Shown here: piece after piece, positions 1 to 7,006 of the stretch
Numbering within the stretch: the stretch's first letter is position 1
Layout of the letters: each line of letters opens with the position of its first letter
NCBI GenBank assembly: GCA_964606735.1
Contig: CAZSHI010000044.1
Span: forward strand, 1-10,744
Direction of reading: 5' to 3'
Source of the DNA: UBA5109 sp964606735
GTDB lineage: Bacteria > Pseudomonadota > Gammaproteobacteria > Pseudomonadales > Pseudohongiellaceae
DNA: 10,744 bases
Notes under the pieces: model-generated
The model's input: only the letters and a program-made list of their open reading frames with translations
The model's database searches: none
Told to the model about the DNA's origin: nothing
Program-made: the position numbers and the translations under genes

Positions 1-22
1 TGGACTTCTCTATTTCTTAATA

Positions 23-105
<83 letters not shown>

Positions 106-116
106 ACGAGGCGCGT

Positions 117-145
117 ATTCTAGTCTATAAGCAGTAATTAATCTA
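117..145 (-). promoter_or_regulatory. Candidate stable-RNA promoter for tRNA-Leu
   Basis: On the minus strand a TAGAAT -10 box (117-122; 5 of 6 to consensus) lies about 12 bp before the tRNA 5' end and is followed by a GC-rich stretch (ACGCGCC). A GC-rich discriminator is known from stringently controlled rRNA and tRNA promoters. The -35 is weak: TAGATT at 140-145 with a 17-bp spacer, matching 3 of 6 and overlapping the ybbP stop codon. Readthrough from ybbP is an alternative or additional source of the tRNA, because no terminator separates them. The -10 and discriminator are seen; promoter activity is inferred. Confidence 0.4.
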
Positions 146-2689
146 ATCAGCCCGCAAGAGTTGCAGAGGCTTTTGCCTGAGCACTGACAGCGTGGCGATC
201 AGCGCCGTCAGCACACTGAGCACCGTGATGGCGAGGATGCTGAATAAGGTGCTGCCCCAGGCCAGTTGCCAGATGGAATCAAACACGAACCAGGCGATGG
301 CATAACTCATCAGCAAGCTGATGGCGATGCCGGCGAAGGCGGCGAAAAAACCCAGGATGCCGAACTCGATCTGGATCATGTTTTTGACGTCAGAGAAATT
401 GGCGCCGAGAATCTTCAGCAGGTTGATTTCCCAGAAACGGGATTTCACTTCATAGCGTGCGATGGAGAAAAGCACCACCAGGCCAGCAAAAATCGCCAGG
501 TAGGCCATGACCTTGATGCCCCAGCTGATCTGCGAGGTGATATCCAGAATGCGGGCGACAATCTGGCCGACATTGATGATAGATATGTTCTGCAGTTCCC
601 CGACAATGGCGTTCTGGATGGGCAGCTGCTGTTCTGATGGAACATTGCTGATGGCAGCAACAAAAGTCTTGGGTGCCGGGTCCAGCACGCCGGGCTGAAA
701 GGAAATAAAGAAGTTGGGCTGGAAAGAGTTCCAGTCAACCCGGCGCAGGTTCATCACCTGACCGGAAATGGGGACGCTTTGCACATCGAAGGTGATGGTG
801 TCGCCGATGCTGGCGCCGATCCGCTCGGCATAACCTTCTTCCAGGGATATGCCAGGTAACTCATCAGAGCTGAATTCCCAGGGCTGGCTCCACATGCTGC
901 CTGCGACCAGTTCTTCGGAACTTTTCAGCACATCCTGATAGGTCAGGTTAACCGAGCGTCGCTCGCGCATCTGTTCCTCACGGCTTTCTTCATAGGCATC
1001 GACATCACCGGAAGATATATCCTGCATACGTGCCCGCACCTGCGGTGACAGGTAACTCAGCTCATGACCATAGCTGGCCAGAATAGCCTGCAGGGGTTCG
1101 AGCTGATCCGGTTGGATATCGAACATGAAAAAGTCCGGTACCGAGAAATCATCCGGTTGTGAAATTTCTTCCTGCAGGCCTTTTTCTATCTGCGGAATCA
1201 GGTTAATCAGCAGGGAACCCAGGCCGATGGCCAGAAAACAGGAAATGGCACCGAGCTTGTTGCGGCTCAGATTTCGCAGGGCCAGCTTGCGGGTCACTGC
1301 TGAAGTAGCCGACAGGGAATCACAATAATCGAGGATGAACCAGGCCAGGCTGCCGAGCACAAAAATCGCCGCCAGAAAAGATGCGATGAATATCGAGCCG
1401 ATCAAGAGCGAACTGGATTGCCAGACACCCAGTGCCCAGAACACCAGCAGAATCGGCGCATAACTCAGCGCATGACGCTGCCAGTGAGGCAGGGTTTTGC
1501 TGGGCTGTACCTTTTCATGGAAGAGTGCAATCGGGTGGAGATCGTAGATTTTCGACAGGATGGGCAGACAGCAGATGACTGAGCCCAGTGTGCCCAGGAA
1601 CAGGGCCAGTACTACCGAGGAAACTTCCATTTCATTGACGAAGCCGCGCGGCAAAAAATTGGCAAAGAGCTGCGGCAGGACCGGCAGTGCTGCATAGGAA
1701 ATCAGGGTGGCGATCAGCGCCGAGATGGTGCCCAGCAAAGTGATCTGCAAGAGGGTCATGATATAGGCCTGTTTCGGTGTGCCACCCAGGCACATCAGAA
1801 TGGCCATGTCCTTGAAGCGACTGGTGAAAAAGGTTCGGAACAGGTAGGCCGCACCGACACCCGCCAGAAACAGGGCAATCAGTGCAATCAGGCCGAGATA
1901 ATCATTCATATAGCCCAGAATACGGCCGAGGTCTTCACTCTGTTCTTCATGAGTGGTCATGCGGATACGGCGCATGTCGCCGAGAACTTCCAGTTCAGCA
2001 TCACGGAATTCATCTTCCCAGGTGTCCATGTTGAGGTCTTCATCAAAACGGTAGAAACGGGAGTAGGAGACCCGACTGCCCAGCTGAATCAGGCCGGTTT
2101 CATTTATCTGCTCAAGACCCATGTAAATCGGCGGAAAGTTCGACATGACTGAAATGGTGCTGCTGGGGTCAATGTCGATGACATCAGCGATGACGAAATC
2201 AGTGCTGCCGATACGAATGCTGTCGCCGACAGCCAGGTCCAGACTCAGCAGCAAGTCCTGCGCTACCCAGATAATATTGTTGTTCAGCAGTTCTTGCCGC
2301 AGCTCATCATTCAGCAGGCCGCCGTTACGCAAAATGAATTCGCCATACTGTGGGTAGTTACCGTCGATGCCAATGAGCTGGCTCATGCGAGAAGCCTCTT
2401 CACCGGCCACCATGGAGAGGAAGGAAATTTGGTCCGAGTATTCGTAATCGGCATTGAAAATGCTGTCGGCCAGTCCGTATTCCACCTCGGTCAGAGGCGA
2501 GTTGGAGCTGATCTGGGCATCTGCCGTGAGGATGGCTCGCGAATTGTTGGTCAGGTGGGTGTCAATGGAATTCTTGAAGGAATCCAGCGCGATAAAGCCA
2601 ATCAGACCAATCGACAGATTGACGATAAAGAACAGGCTGAAGCGGAAATTATTGGTGATTTCCTTAAACGCGAGACGAAACCACAGCAT
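143..2689 (-). CDS. ybbP: YbbP-like ABC transporter permease (FtsX/MacB type)
   Basis: An 848-residue inner-membrane permease with the two-FtsX-domain layout of YbbP. One N-terminal membrane segment (about 20-37) precedes a large periplasmic region (about 40-260). Then come three membrane segments of the first FtsX domain (about 263-286, 309-336, 354-377), a central pair (about 408-423, 428-452), another segment (about 480-498), a second periplasmic region (about 500-715) and the C-terminal FtsX domain with three segments. That gives ten segments in all. FtsX-type permeases generally couple ATP hydrolysis to periplasmic work or extraction of lipids and lipoproteins rather than classical import; the YbbAP substrate is not established to my knowledge. 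The start ATG overlaps the last base of the ybbA stop (TGATG), implying translational coupling and a YbbA2-YbbP complex. The frame is intact and of normal family length. The family is confident; the substrate is unknown. Confidence 0.9.
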   Translation of the reverse strand: MLWFRLAFKEITNNFRFSLFFIVNLSIGLIGFIALDSFKNSIDTHLTNNSRAILTADAQISSNSPLTEVEYGLADSIFNADYEYSDQISFLSMVAGEEASRMSQLIGIDGNYPQYGEFILRNGGLLNDELRQELLNNNIIWVAQDLLLSLDLAVGDSIRIGSTDFVIADVIDIDPSSTISVMSNFPPIYMGLEQINETGLIQLGSRVSYSRFYRFDEDLNMDTWEDEFRDAELEVLGDMRRIRMTTHEEQSEDLGRILGYMNDYLGLIALIALFLAGVGAAYLFRTFFTSRFKDMAILMCLGGTPKQAYIMTLLQITLLGTISALIATLISYAALPVLPQLFANFLPRGFVNEMEVSSVVLALFLGTLGSVICCLPILSKIYDLHPIALFHEKVQPSKTLPHWQRHALSYAPILLVFWALGVWQSSSLLIGSIFIASFLAAIFVLGSLAWFILDYCDSLSATSAVTRKLALRNLSRNKLGAISCFLAIGLGSLLINLIPQIEKGLQEEISQPDDFSVPDFFMFDIQPDQLEPLQAILASYGHELSYLSPQVRARMQDISSGDVDAYEESREEQMRERRSVNLTYQDVLKSSEELVAGSMWSQPWEFSSDELPGISLEEGYAERIGASIGDTITFDVQSVPISGQVMNLRRVDWNSFQPNFFISFQPGVLDPAPKTFVAAISNVPSEQQLPIQNAIVGELQNISIINVGQIVARILDITSQISWGIKVMAYLAIFAGLVVLFSIARYEVKSRFWEINLLKILGANFSDVKNMIQIEFGILGFFAAFAGIAISLLMSYAIAWFVFDSIWQLAWGSTLFSILAITVLSVLTALIATLSVLRQKPLQLLRAD

Positions 2690-3354
2690 CAGATAAACTT
2701 CCCGTCCTGCAGGCGCTGCTGACGGGCACAGCGCAGAGCCAGGGCTTCGTTGTGAGTGACAAAGACCAGTGTCATCTTGTGTTCAGCGACCAGATCGAAA
2801 ATCATGTCACTGATATGTTCACCGGTGGAATTGTCCAGATTGCCGGTCGGTTCATCGGCCAGCAGGATAGCGGGTCTGACCACCATGGCGCGGGCAATGG
2901 CCACACGCTGGCATTCGCCTCCGCTGAGCTGGTGCGGGAAATGGTCCAGACGATGTGCAAGGCCAACCTGTTCCAGCGCTATGCGGGCTTTTTCGATGGC
3001 ATCTTTATCCTTGAACAGGTCCAGCGGCAGCGAGACATTCTCCAGTGCTGTCAGGTGCGACATCAGGTGAAACTGTTGAAAAATAATACCGATGTTCTGT
3101 GCCCGGAATTTGGATAAGGCCTCTTCATTGAGTTTGGCCATGTCCTGTTCATTCAGCAGAATTTCGCCCGAGCTGGGGCTGTCCAGGCCGGCCAGCAGAC
3201 TTAGCAGGGTGGATTTGCCACTACCGGACTGACCTAGGATCGCGAGGGTTTCCCCGGCCTGCATGGACAGGTTAAGGTCTTTAAGAACTTCAATCGGTTC
3301 CGGGGATGCAGCTGTTTCAAAACGTTTATAGAGTTGCTTGACTTGCAGGATCAT
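2689..3354 (-). CDS. ybbA: YbbA-like ABC transporter ATP-binding protein
   Basis: A 221-residue cytoplasmic ATPase of the LolD/MacB/FtsE group. All nucleotide-binding motifs are intact: Walker A GQSGSGKST (41-49), Q-loop Gln 93/94 in IFQQF, signature LSGGE (143-147), Walker B ILLADE (163-168, catalytic Glu168), D-loop GNLD (171-174) and switch His201. It should dimerise and power the adjacent YbbP-like permease, with which it overlaps by 1 bp. The start at 3354 lies 8 bp after the tesA stop; the AAGG formed by the tesA stop and following bases is a modest ribosome-binding site, so translation may be coupled to tesA. The LolD-like motif set also occurs in lipoprotein releasers, but the adjacent 848-residue double-FtsX permease and tesA point to YbbA. 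Confidence 0.92.
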   Translation of the reverse strand: MILQVKQLYKRFETAASPEPIEVLKDLNLSMQAGETLAILGQSGSGKSTLLSLLAGLDSPSSGEILLNEQDMAKLNEEALSKFRAQNIGIIFQQFHLMSHLTALENVSLPLDLFKDKDAIEKARIALEQVGLAHRLDHFPHQLSGGECQRVAIARAMVVRPAILLADEPTGNLDNSTGEHISDMIFDLVAEHKMTLVFVTHNEALALRCARQQRLQDGKFI

Positions 3355-3362
3355 CGGCAGCC

Positions 3363-3977
3363 TTAAGGCAGTAGTGGCAGTAAAAAGTCATACACATGCT
3401 CAGCTACAATTTCCGCCCCGCGCACATTCGGATGGATACCGTCAGCCTGATTGAGTTCACTGATGCCAGCAACATCCTCCAGCAGAAAAGGCATCAGGGG
3501 AATATCATGGGTTTGAGCCAGTGTCGGAAAGACAGCGGCAAAGGCATCTGTGTAGTCCTTGCCCATGTTGGGTGGAATCAACATGCCTGCCAGGGCTACC
3601 TGAACACCATTTTGCCGGGCAAAAACAATCGTTTCATCCAGATTCTGTTTCATGTTTTCCACGCTAAGCCCGCGCAGTCCATCATTGGCTCCGAGGGCTA
3701 GAAACACCAGGTCGGGCTGCGAGCGGATATACCATTGCATGCGCTCCAGCGCACTGGCCGAGGTGGAACCACTGATACCGGCATTGATGATGTTGACGTG
3801 GCTATAGCCTGATTCGTGTAATCTATCGGCAATCAGGCTGGGGTAGGCCTGTTCGGCATCCAGACCCAGACCTTCAGTTAATGAATCGCCCAGAAACACC
3901 ACGGTGAAAGGTTCGGCTGTCTGTGCGTGGACAGGCAAACAAATAAACAGAAGGCTCAATACTAGTGTTCGCATCAT
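3363..3977 (-). CDS. tesA: TesA-like SGNH arylesterase / lysophospholipase
   Basis: A 204-residue secreted SGNH hydrolase. An N-terminal signal peptide (1-18, likely cleaved after VHA) sends it to the periplasm. Block I GDSLTEG (30-36) carries nucleophile Ser32, the NAGISGST segment holds the block II Gly (around Gly67 or Gly70), GANDG (96-100) gives oxyanion Asn98, and DGIHPN (179-184) gives Asp179 and His182. This is the complete TesA catalytic set, and the length fits the family (about 200 residues). TesA enzymes hydrolyse acyl-CoA thioesters, aryl esters and lysophospholipids; the physiological substrate here is not evident. It is the first gene of a minus-strand run with ybbA and ybbP. 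Translation could start at either of two adjacent ATG codons (3977 or 3974). No Shine-Dalgarno is obvious, and a TAGAAT (3983-3988) lies only 5 bp before the ATG, so a leaderless or very short leader transcript is possible. Confidence 0.93.
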   Translation of the reverse strand: MMRTLVLSLLFICLPVHAQTAEPFTVVFLGDSLTEGLGLDAEQAYPSLIADRLHESGYSHVNIINAGISGSTSASALERMQWYIRSQPDLVFLALGANDGLRGLSVENMKQNLDETIVFARQNGVQVALAGMLIPPNMGKDYTDAFAAVFPTLAQTHDIPLMPFLLEDVAGISELNQADGIHPNVRGAEIVAEHVYDFLLPLLP

Positions 3978-4023
3978 CGCGATATTCTAACCCAAAGCGT
4001 AAGAGGGAATAGCTTCGATTGTG

Positions 4024-4055
4024 AAAAACCGGTGGAAACGTATCGTTTCCACCGG
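4024..4055 (-). terminator. Strong intrinsic terminator after the MBL hydrolase gene
   Basis: A perfect 12-bp inverted repeat (CCGGTGGAAACG and its complement) flanks a 3-nt loop at 4029-4055. On the minus strand it is followed directly by five T (4024-4028). It starts 8 bp after the hydrolase stop codon. It should end that transcript and insulate the downstream tesA-ybbA-ybbP operon. The opposite strand lacks a T run after the stem. Confidence 0.9.
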
Positions 4056-4063
4056 CAAGCATA

Positions 4064-4951
4064 TTACATGCTGAGCAGTTCGCTGTAGATAGCTGTCAGC
4101 ATATCACTCGGATCGCCCCAGCGATCATCATATTCGGCAGTCAGCCCGGCAGCCTGAATCTGAGACAGGCTCATGCCATTGGCAATCGCACTTTTGACGC
4201 GGTTACTGATGGTGATGAACATGTGCAGTTGATCGCGGACATCAGCCTGTGAACTCAATACCCCGTGCCCTGGCAGGAAGCGGGTATCAGCATTGGAGAT
4301 ATCCAGCAGGGCTTGATAAGCCTCAACGATGCCGAAGAAGCTGCCGCCTGAGGTGGTGTCAACACGTGGATATGCATTGGTACGAAACACATCCCCGGTA
4401 TGAATGAAGTTCAGATCCCGGAAGTAGACGAATGAGTCGCTGTCGGTATGGCCCGGCCCCAGATGAAAGACATGAATATCGTGACCGTTTAAATGGAAAT
4501 TCATGCTGTCGGCAAAGGTCACTACAGGCAGGCTCATGCGTTCCTGGGCGCTGGGCATCATGCTGTTCTCGAAGCCAGCGATGATGTGATTACGAACATT
4601 GTCGTGGGAGAAAATGACCGCACCCTGGGCTGCCATATTGGCGTTGCCACCGACATGATCGCCGTGATTATGGGTATTGAAGACGAAGCGTACCGGATCA
4701 CTGCTCAATTCGGCGATGGCATCCAGAATTTTGCCGGATAAAGGGGCAAACTGGTCATCGATGATGAAGACGCCGTCTTCACCGATAGAGACGCCGATAT
4801 TGCCGCCCTGTCCTTCCAGGTAGTAGAGTCCATCAGCAAGTTGATGGGGGATAATTTCCACATTGCTCATATCGCCCTGGGCTGACAAATGTAATGGGGC
4901 CAGTGCGAAGAGAAGCGCGAACAGGCTAGGGAATAATGTTTTGTTAGGCAT
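4064..4951 (-). CDS. Secreted metallo-beta-lactamase-fold hydrolase
   Basis: A 295-residue MBL-superfamily hydrolase with an N-terminal signal peptide (hydrophobic about 5-22, likely cleavage LSA|Q after residue 24), so probably periplasmic. The zinc ligands are complete: HNHGDH (His94, His96, Asp98, His99), His168 in PGHTDSDS, Asp187 in HTGD and His229 in LPGHG. The His/His/Asp bridging set matches the broad glyoxalase-II-like MBL group. The third ligand is His, not the Cys of class B1 beta-lactamases, so beta-lactamase activity cannot be assumed. Similar secreted proteins are usually annotated only as MBL-fold hydrolases, some near quinoprotein or thiol-oxidation pathways. The upstream in-frame ATG at 4990 would add 13 charged residues ahead of the signal peptide; the ATG at 4951 has a good ribosome-binding site and is preferred. 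The gene is monocistronic, divergent from the PadR operon and followed by a strong terminator. Confidence 0.9.
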   Translation of the reverse strand: MPNKTLFPSLFALLFALAPLHLSAQGDMSNVEIIPHQLADGLYYLEGQGGNIGVSIGEDGVFIIDDQFAPLSGKILDAIAELSSDPVRFVFNTHNHGDHVGGNANMAAQGAVIFSHDNVRNHIIAGFENSMMPSAQERMSLPVVTFADSMNFHLNGHDIHVFHLGPGHTDSDSFVYFRDLNFIHTGDVFRTNAYPRVDTTSGGSFFGIVEAYQALLDISNADTRFLPGHGVLSSQADVRDQLHMFITISNRVKSAIANGMSLSQIQAAGLTAEYDDRWGDPSDMLTAIYSELLSM

Positions 4952-4956
4952 GGGAC

Positions 4957-4962
4957 TTCTCC
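4957..4962 (-). promoter_or_regulatory. Ribosome-binding site fixing the MBL hydrolase start
   Basis: On the minus strand GGAGAA sits 5 bases upstream of the ATG at 4951. No comparable site precedes the longer in-frame ATG at 4990. This supports the 295-residue product that begins directly with a normal signal peptide. Confidence 0.8.
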
Positions 4963-4990
4963 GGTCAGTTTTGGCTTTGTTTGATGGCAC

Positions 4991-5022
4991 TGAGCATACC
5001 TGCTCACCATCCGTTCATCCAA
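4991..5022 (-). promoter_or_regulatory. Candidate promoter and operator for the MBL hydrolase
   Basis: On the minus strand TTGGAT (5017-5022) and TATGCT (4993-4998) are separated by 18 bp and lie about 40-70 bp before the start codon. Both are weak matches to sigma-70 boxes (3 of 6 and 4 of 6). A perfect dyad TGAGCA-TACC-TGCTCA (4991-5006) covers the proposed -10, where a bound regulator would block polymerase. The dyad is seen directly; the promoter and operator roles are inference. Confidence 0.35.
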
Positions 5023-5090
5023 CTTTTTTGATCTTTCGTATAACTCAATGGGCTCTGAGTCTCAATCCGCGACAGAGCACTACAAAATGA

Positions 5091-5104
5091 TAGCGGTAGC
5101 GCTA
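5091..5104. repeat. Short perfect dyad in the divergent intergenic region
   Basis: TAGCG-GTAG-CGCTA is a perfect inverted repeat with 5-bp arms and a 4-bp spacer, roughly midway between the two divergent genes. There is no T run on either side, so it is not an intrinsic terminator. It may be a protein-binding site, or chance. Confidence 0.3.
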
Positions 5105-5148
5105 AATCAGGCATGGTCAAATTGACTGATTGTTGGTCTTTTTAAAAT

Positions 5149-5200
5149 TTCAGGCTCATTCAGGCTGCTCTTTTTAAAAAAAATATCACTAAATATCAAT
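5149..5200. repeat. Two tandem 10-bp repeats, AT-rich regulatory DNA
   Basis: TTCAGGCT occurs twice with exactly 10-bp spacing (5149-5156 and 5159-5166), and a further TCAGGC lies at 5107-5112. A second tandem pair, AAATATCACT and AAATATCAAT (5181-5200), also has a 10-bp period and differs at one base. Repeats phased at one helical turn are typical of sites for proteins binding one DNA face, and of A-tract bends. A perfect TATAAT follows at 5205-5210 but lacks a good -35. No gene is visible in the 389 bp between the two start codons (4952-5340). Confidence 0.4.
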
Positions 5201-5252
5201 AAGATATAATATTTCCAGTAAAATGGCACGGCATCTGCATAGTCCTGAATAG

Positions 5253-5275
5253 TTAGCATGTTAATTCATTGCTAA
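5253..5275. promoter_or_regulatory. Candidate operator dyad for the PadR-efflux operon
   Basis: TTAGCA-N11-TGCTAA is a perfect 6-bp-arm inverted repeat spanning 23 bp. The arm centres are 17 bp apart, compatible with a dimeric winged-helix repressor. Its right arm overlaps the proposed -35 box at 5269-5274. PadR-family repressors commonly bind dyads over their own promoter, so autoregulation is a natural reading. The dyad is seen; its binding partner is inferred. Confidence 0.4.
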
Positions 5276-5297
5276 TCAATTTAGGCTATTATAAAAT
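5269..5297 (+). promoter_or_regulatory. Candidate sigma-70 promoter of the PadR-MFP-RND operon
   Basis: TTGCTA (5269-5274) and TAAAAT (5292-5297) are separated by an ideal 17-bp spacer and match consensus at 4 and 5 of 6 positions. Transcription would begin near 5304, leaving a leader of about 37 nt before the ATG at 5341. A further AT-rich dyad, AAATA-TAT-TATTT (5309-5321), lies just inside the predicted leader. Confidence 0.45.
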
Positions 5298-5340
5298 GTC
5301 ATACTCTAAAATATATTATTTAACAGTGAGTGGTCAAAGC

Positions 5341-5892
5341 ATGAATACACGAACACTCTGTCTGGGAGTACTTAGTCTGGGCAAGGCCTCCGGCTATGAT
5401 ATCGGCAAAAAAATGGACGAGATTTTCAGTCATTTTGTCGATTTCGCCCATAGTGGCGTTTACCCGGCCTTGAGAAGCCTTGATGAAGAAGGCCTGGTCA
5501 AATGTGAAGTGGTTGAACAGGAATCCCTGCCCAACAAAAAGATTTATGAGCTGACCGATGCCGGCAGAGAAAAACTGGTCGAGGAACTGGCGGTACTGCA
5601 GCCGACTTACAAAGTCAGATCGCAGTTCATGCTGTTGATGTTTTTTGCGGAATTACTCTCTGCTGAACGTCTGGAGCAAATATTCAATGAGCGCCTGAAT
5701 GAATTGAACTGCTTCTTTAATGAAGCAGAGGATATCAGAAAGCAAATGTGTGATACCGCGGGTAAACAGTTTTTACTGGATTTTGTGGAAGCCAAATTTC
5801 GTGCTGAAAAAGAATTTCTGGAAAGCAAGTCGGGTGAATTTCTGGAACAGCTAAATGGAAACGCTGAGGTTTTATTAGGAGAAGCATCATGA
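5341..5892 (+). CDS. PadR-family transcriptional regulator
   Basis: A 183-residue PadR-type DNA-binding protein. Residues 1-80 form the winged helix: the opening helix with the SGYDIGKKM motif (17-25), the recognition region SGVYPALRSLDEEGLV (38-53) and the wing ending in KKIYELTDAGREKL. Residues about 90-175 are a helical, probably coiled-coil dimerisation region of the kind found C-terminal in PadR subfamily proteins (Vir_act_alpha_C type). PadR proteins are usually dimeric repressors released by small hydrophobic or phenolic ligands, and many control efflux pumps. In-frame upstream starts (TTG 5269, ATG 5296) would place extra residues before the conserved N-terminus and overlap the candidate promoter, so ATG 5341 is preferred even though its ribosome-binding site is weak (GTGAG, 10 bp away). 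The stop overlaps the adaptor start (ATGA), so regulator and pump are co-translated and the operon is probably self-regulated. Confidence 0.92.
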   Translation: MNTRTLCLGVLSLGKASGYDIGKKMDEIFSHFVDFAHSGVYPALRSLDEEGLVKCEVVEQESLPNKKIYELTDAGREKLVEELAVLQPTYKVRSQFMLLMFFAELLSAERLEQIFNERLNELNCFFNEAEDIRKQMCDTAGKQFLLDFVEAKFRAEKEFLESKSGEFLEQLNGNAEVLLGEAS

Positions 5893-6974
5893 AAAGTTCC
5901 TTATTGATATCGCTGGCAGTCTGCCTGGGCCTGATTATCTGGATGGGTGCCGGGATGGTGAGTGCTGATGGCGATGTTGCCATGCAGGCTGCCAGTCAGG
6001 GCATGCCTGAAGCCAGGGATAACCGTGTGCTGGTGGAAGTGACGCCGATGCAGGCTCAGGAGATTACCTCCTATATTCTCAGTAACGGCAGTATCACGCC
6101 GGACAGAGAAGTTGTGCTGCGTGCTGAAACAGCCGGTCAGCTTGAAGATATTCTGGTAGAAGAAGGTTCCTACGTCGAAGCCGGCAGCGTCATTATGCGG
6201 CTGGAAATTGATGACAGGGGCATTCGTGAAGAGCAGGCTGTCATTAATGTGCAGGAAAAGCAGCGCATGTATGACGCCACACTCACGCTGCACGCACGCG
6301 ATTTTGCTTCGCAGACAGAAGTAGATAATGCGCTGACGCAACTGAAGCTGGCTGAAGTTGAGCTGGAACGTTTGCGGCTGGAAATCGAAAAAACCTACAT
6401 TCGGGCGCCCTTTGCCGGTTTTATCGAAGAGAACATCGTTGATCTTGGTGAGTATGTCGGCATCGGTAATGAAATGGTGCGCATCGTCGATAATGATCCG
6501 CTCGTTGTTACTGCCCACATTTCACAGAATGACATCGAATATCTGAATCTGGGGACAGAGGCAATCGTTCAGCTTATAAATGGACAGGAGCGTTTTGGGC
6601 AGGTGCGGTTTATTTCACCCAGAGCCAACGAATTAACCCGGACCTTTCGTGTAGAAATTGCCATTCCAAATTCAGATGGACTCCGTTCGGGTAGCAGTGT
6701 TACTGCCAGCATTCCCCGGCGGCAGGTGATGGCGCACTATATTTCTGCCGGTCTGCTGACCCTGAATGAGGCCGGTGATATTGGTATCAAGACTGTTGAT
6801 CTGGAAGGCCGGGTGGAGTTCCATCAAATTACCATTGAGCGTTCTGATGTCGATGGCATGTGGGTCAGTGGTCTGCCGACGATGGCACGAGTAATTACCG
6901 CTGGTCAGGGTTTTGCGCCGATAGGTGAAACGGTGCGCATGACGGTGGTAGATGGCCTGCTTGAAACCTATTAA
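5889..6974 (+). CDS. RND efflux periplasmic adaptor (membrane fusion protein)
   Basis: A 361-residue adaptor that should link the inner-membrane RND pump to an outer-membrane channel. It has an N-terminal hydrophobic segment (5-22) with possible cleavage VSA|D at 26. There is no lipobox Cys in the right setting, so it is secreted or single-pass anchored rather than a lipoprotein. Two lipoyl half-motifs (about 75-108 and 169-200, the second containing YIRAPFAGFI) flank a short alpha-hairpin (about 110-168). A beta-barrel (about 205-275) and membrane-proximal domain (about 280-361) follow. The hairpin is short compared with AcrA as I recall it, so contact with the outer-membrane partner may differ. 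A strong AGGAGA (5877-5882) lies 6 bp before the ATG, inside the end of padR. It overlaps padR by 4 bp and precedes the RND gene by 32 bp. Confidence 0.93.
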   Translation: MKSSLLISLAVCLGLIIWMGAGMVSADGDVAMQAASQGMPEARDNRVLVEVTPMQAQEITSYILSNGSITPDREVVLRAETAGQLEDILVEEGSYVEAGSVIMRLEIDDRGIREEQAVINVQEKQRMYDATLTLHARDFASQTEVDNALTQLKLAEVELERLRLEIEKTYIRAPFAGFIEENIVDLGEYVGIGNEMVRIVDNDPLVVTAHISQNDIEYLNLGTEAIVQLINGQERFGQVRFISPRANELTRTFRVEIAIPNSDGLRSGSSVTASIPRRQVMAHYISAGLLTLNEAGDIGIKTVDLEGRVEFHQITIERSDVDGMWVSGLPTMARVITAGQGFAPIGETVRMTVVDGLLETY

Positions 6975-7006
6975 TTTAACCATTTGACAAAACAGCGAAG
7001 AGAACC

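Noticed and set aside
266..637. Plus-strand open frame opposite ybbP
   Set aside because: Shadow of the conserved permease; composition is unlike a real protein and no start signals support it.
4064..4951. MBL protein as a true class B beta-lactamase
   Set aside because: The metal ligands are those of the general superfamily; nothing specific to characterised beta-lactamases is visible beyond the fold.
4952..4990. Upstream ATG at 4990 for the MBL hydrolase
   Set aside because: It adds a charged 13-residue stretch before a normal signal peptide and has no ribosome-binding site, whereas 4951 has a strong one.
5091..5104. Intrinsic terminator at the TAGCG/CGCTA dyad
   Set aside because: Short stem without a T run on either strand, and it lies between divergent genes where no terminator is needed.
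5269..5340. Longer PadR starting at TTG 5269 or ATG 5296
   Set aside because: The extra residues do not fit the PadR N-terminus, and both starts lie within the likely promoter, upstream of the predicted transcript start.
5901..6518. Long minus-strand open frame opposite the adaptor gene
   Set aside because: It is antisense to a clearly conserved adaptor, is His/Asn-rich low-quality protein, and has no family motifs.
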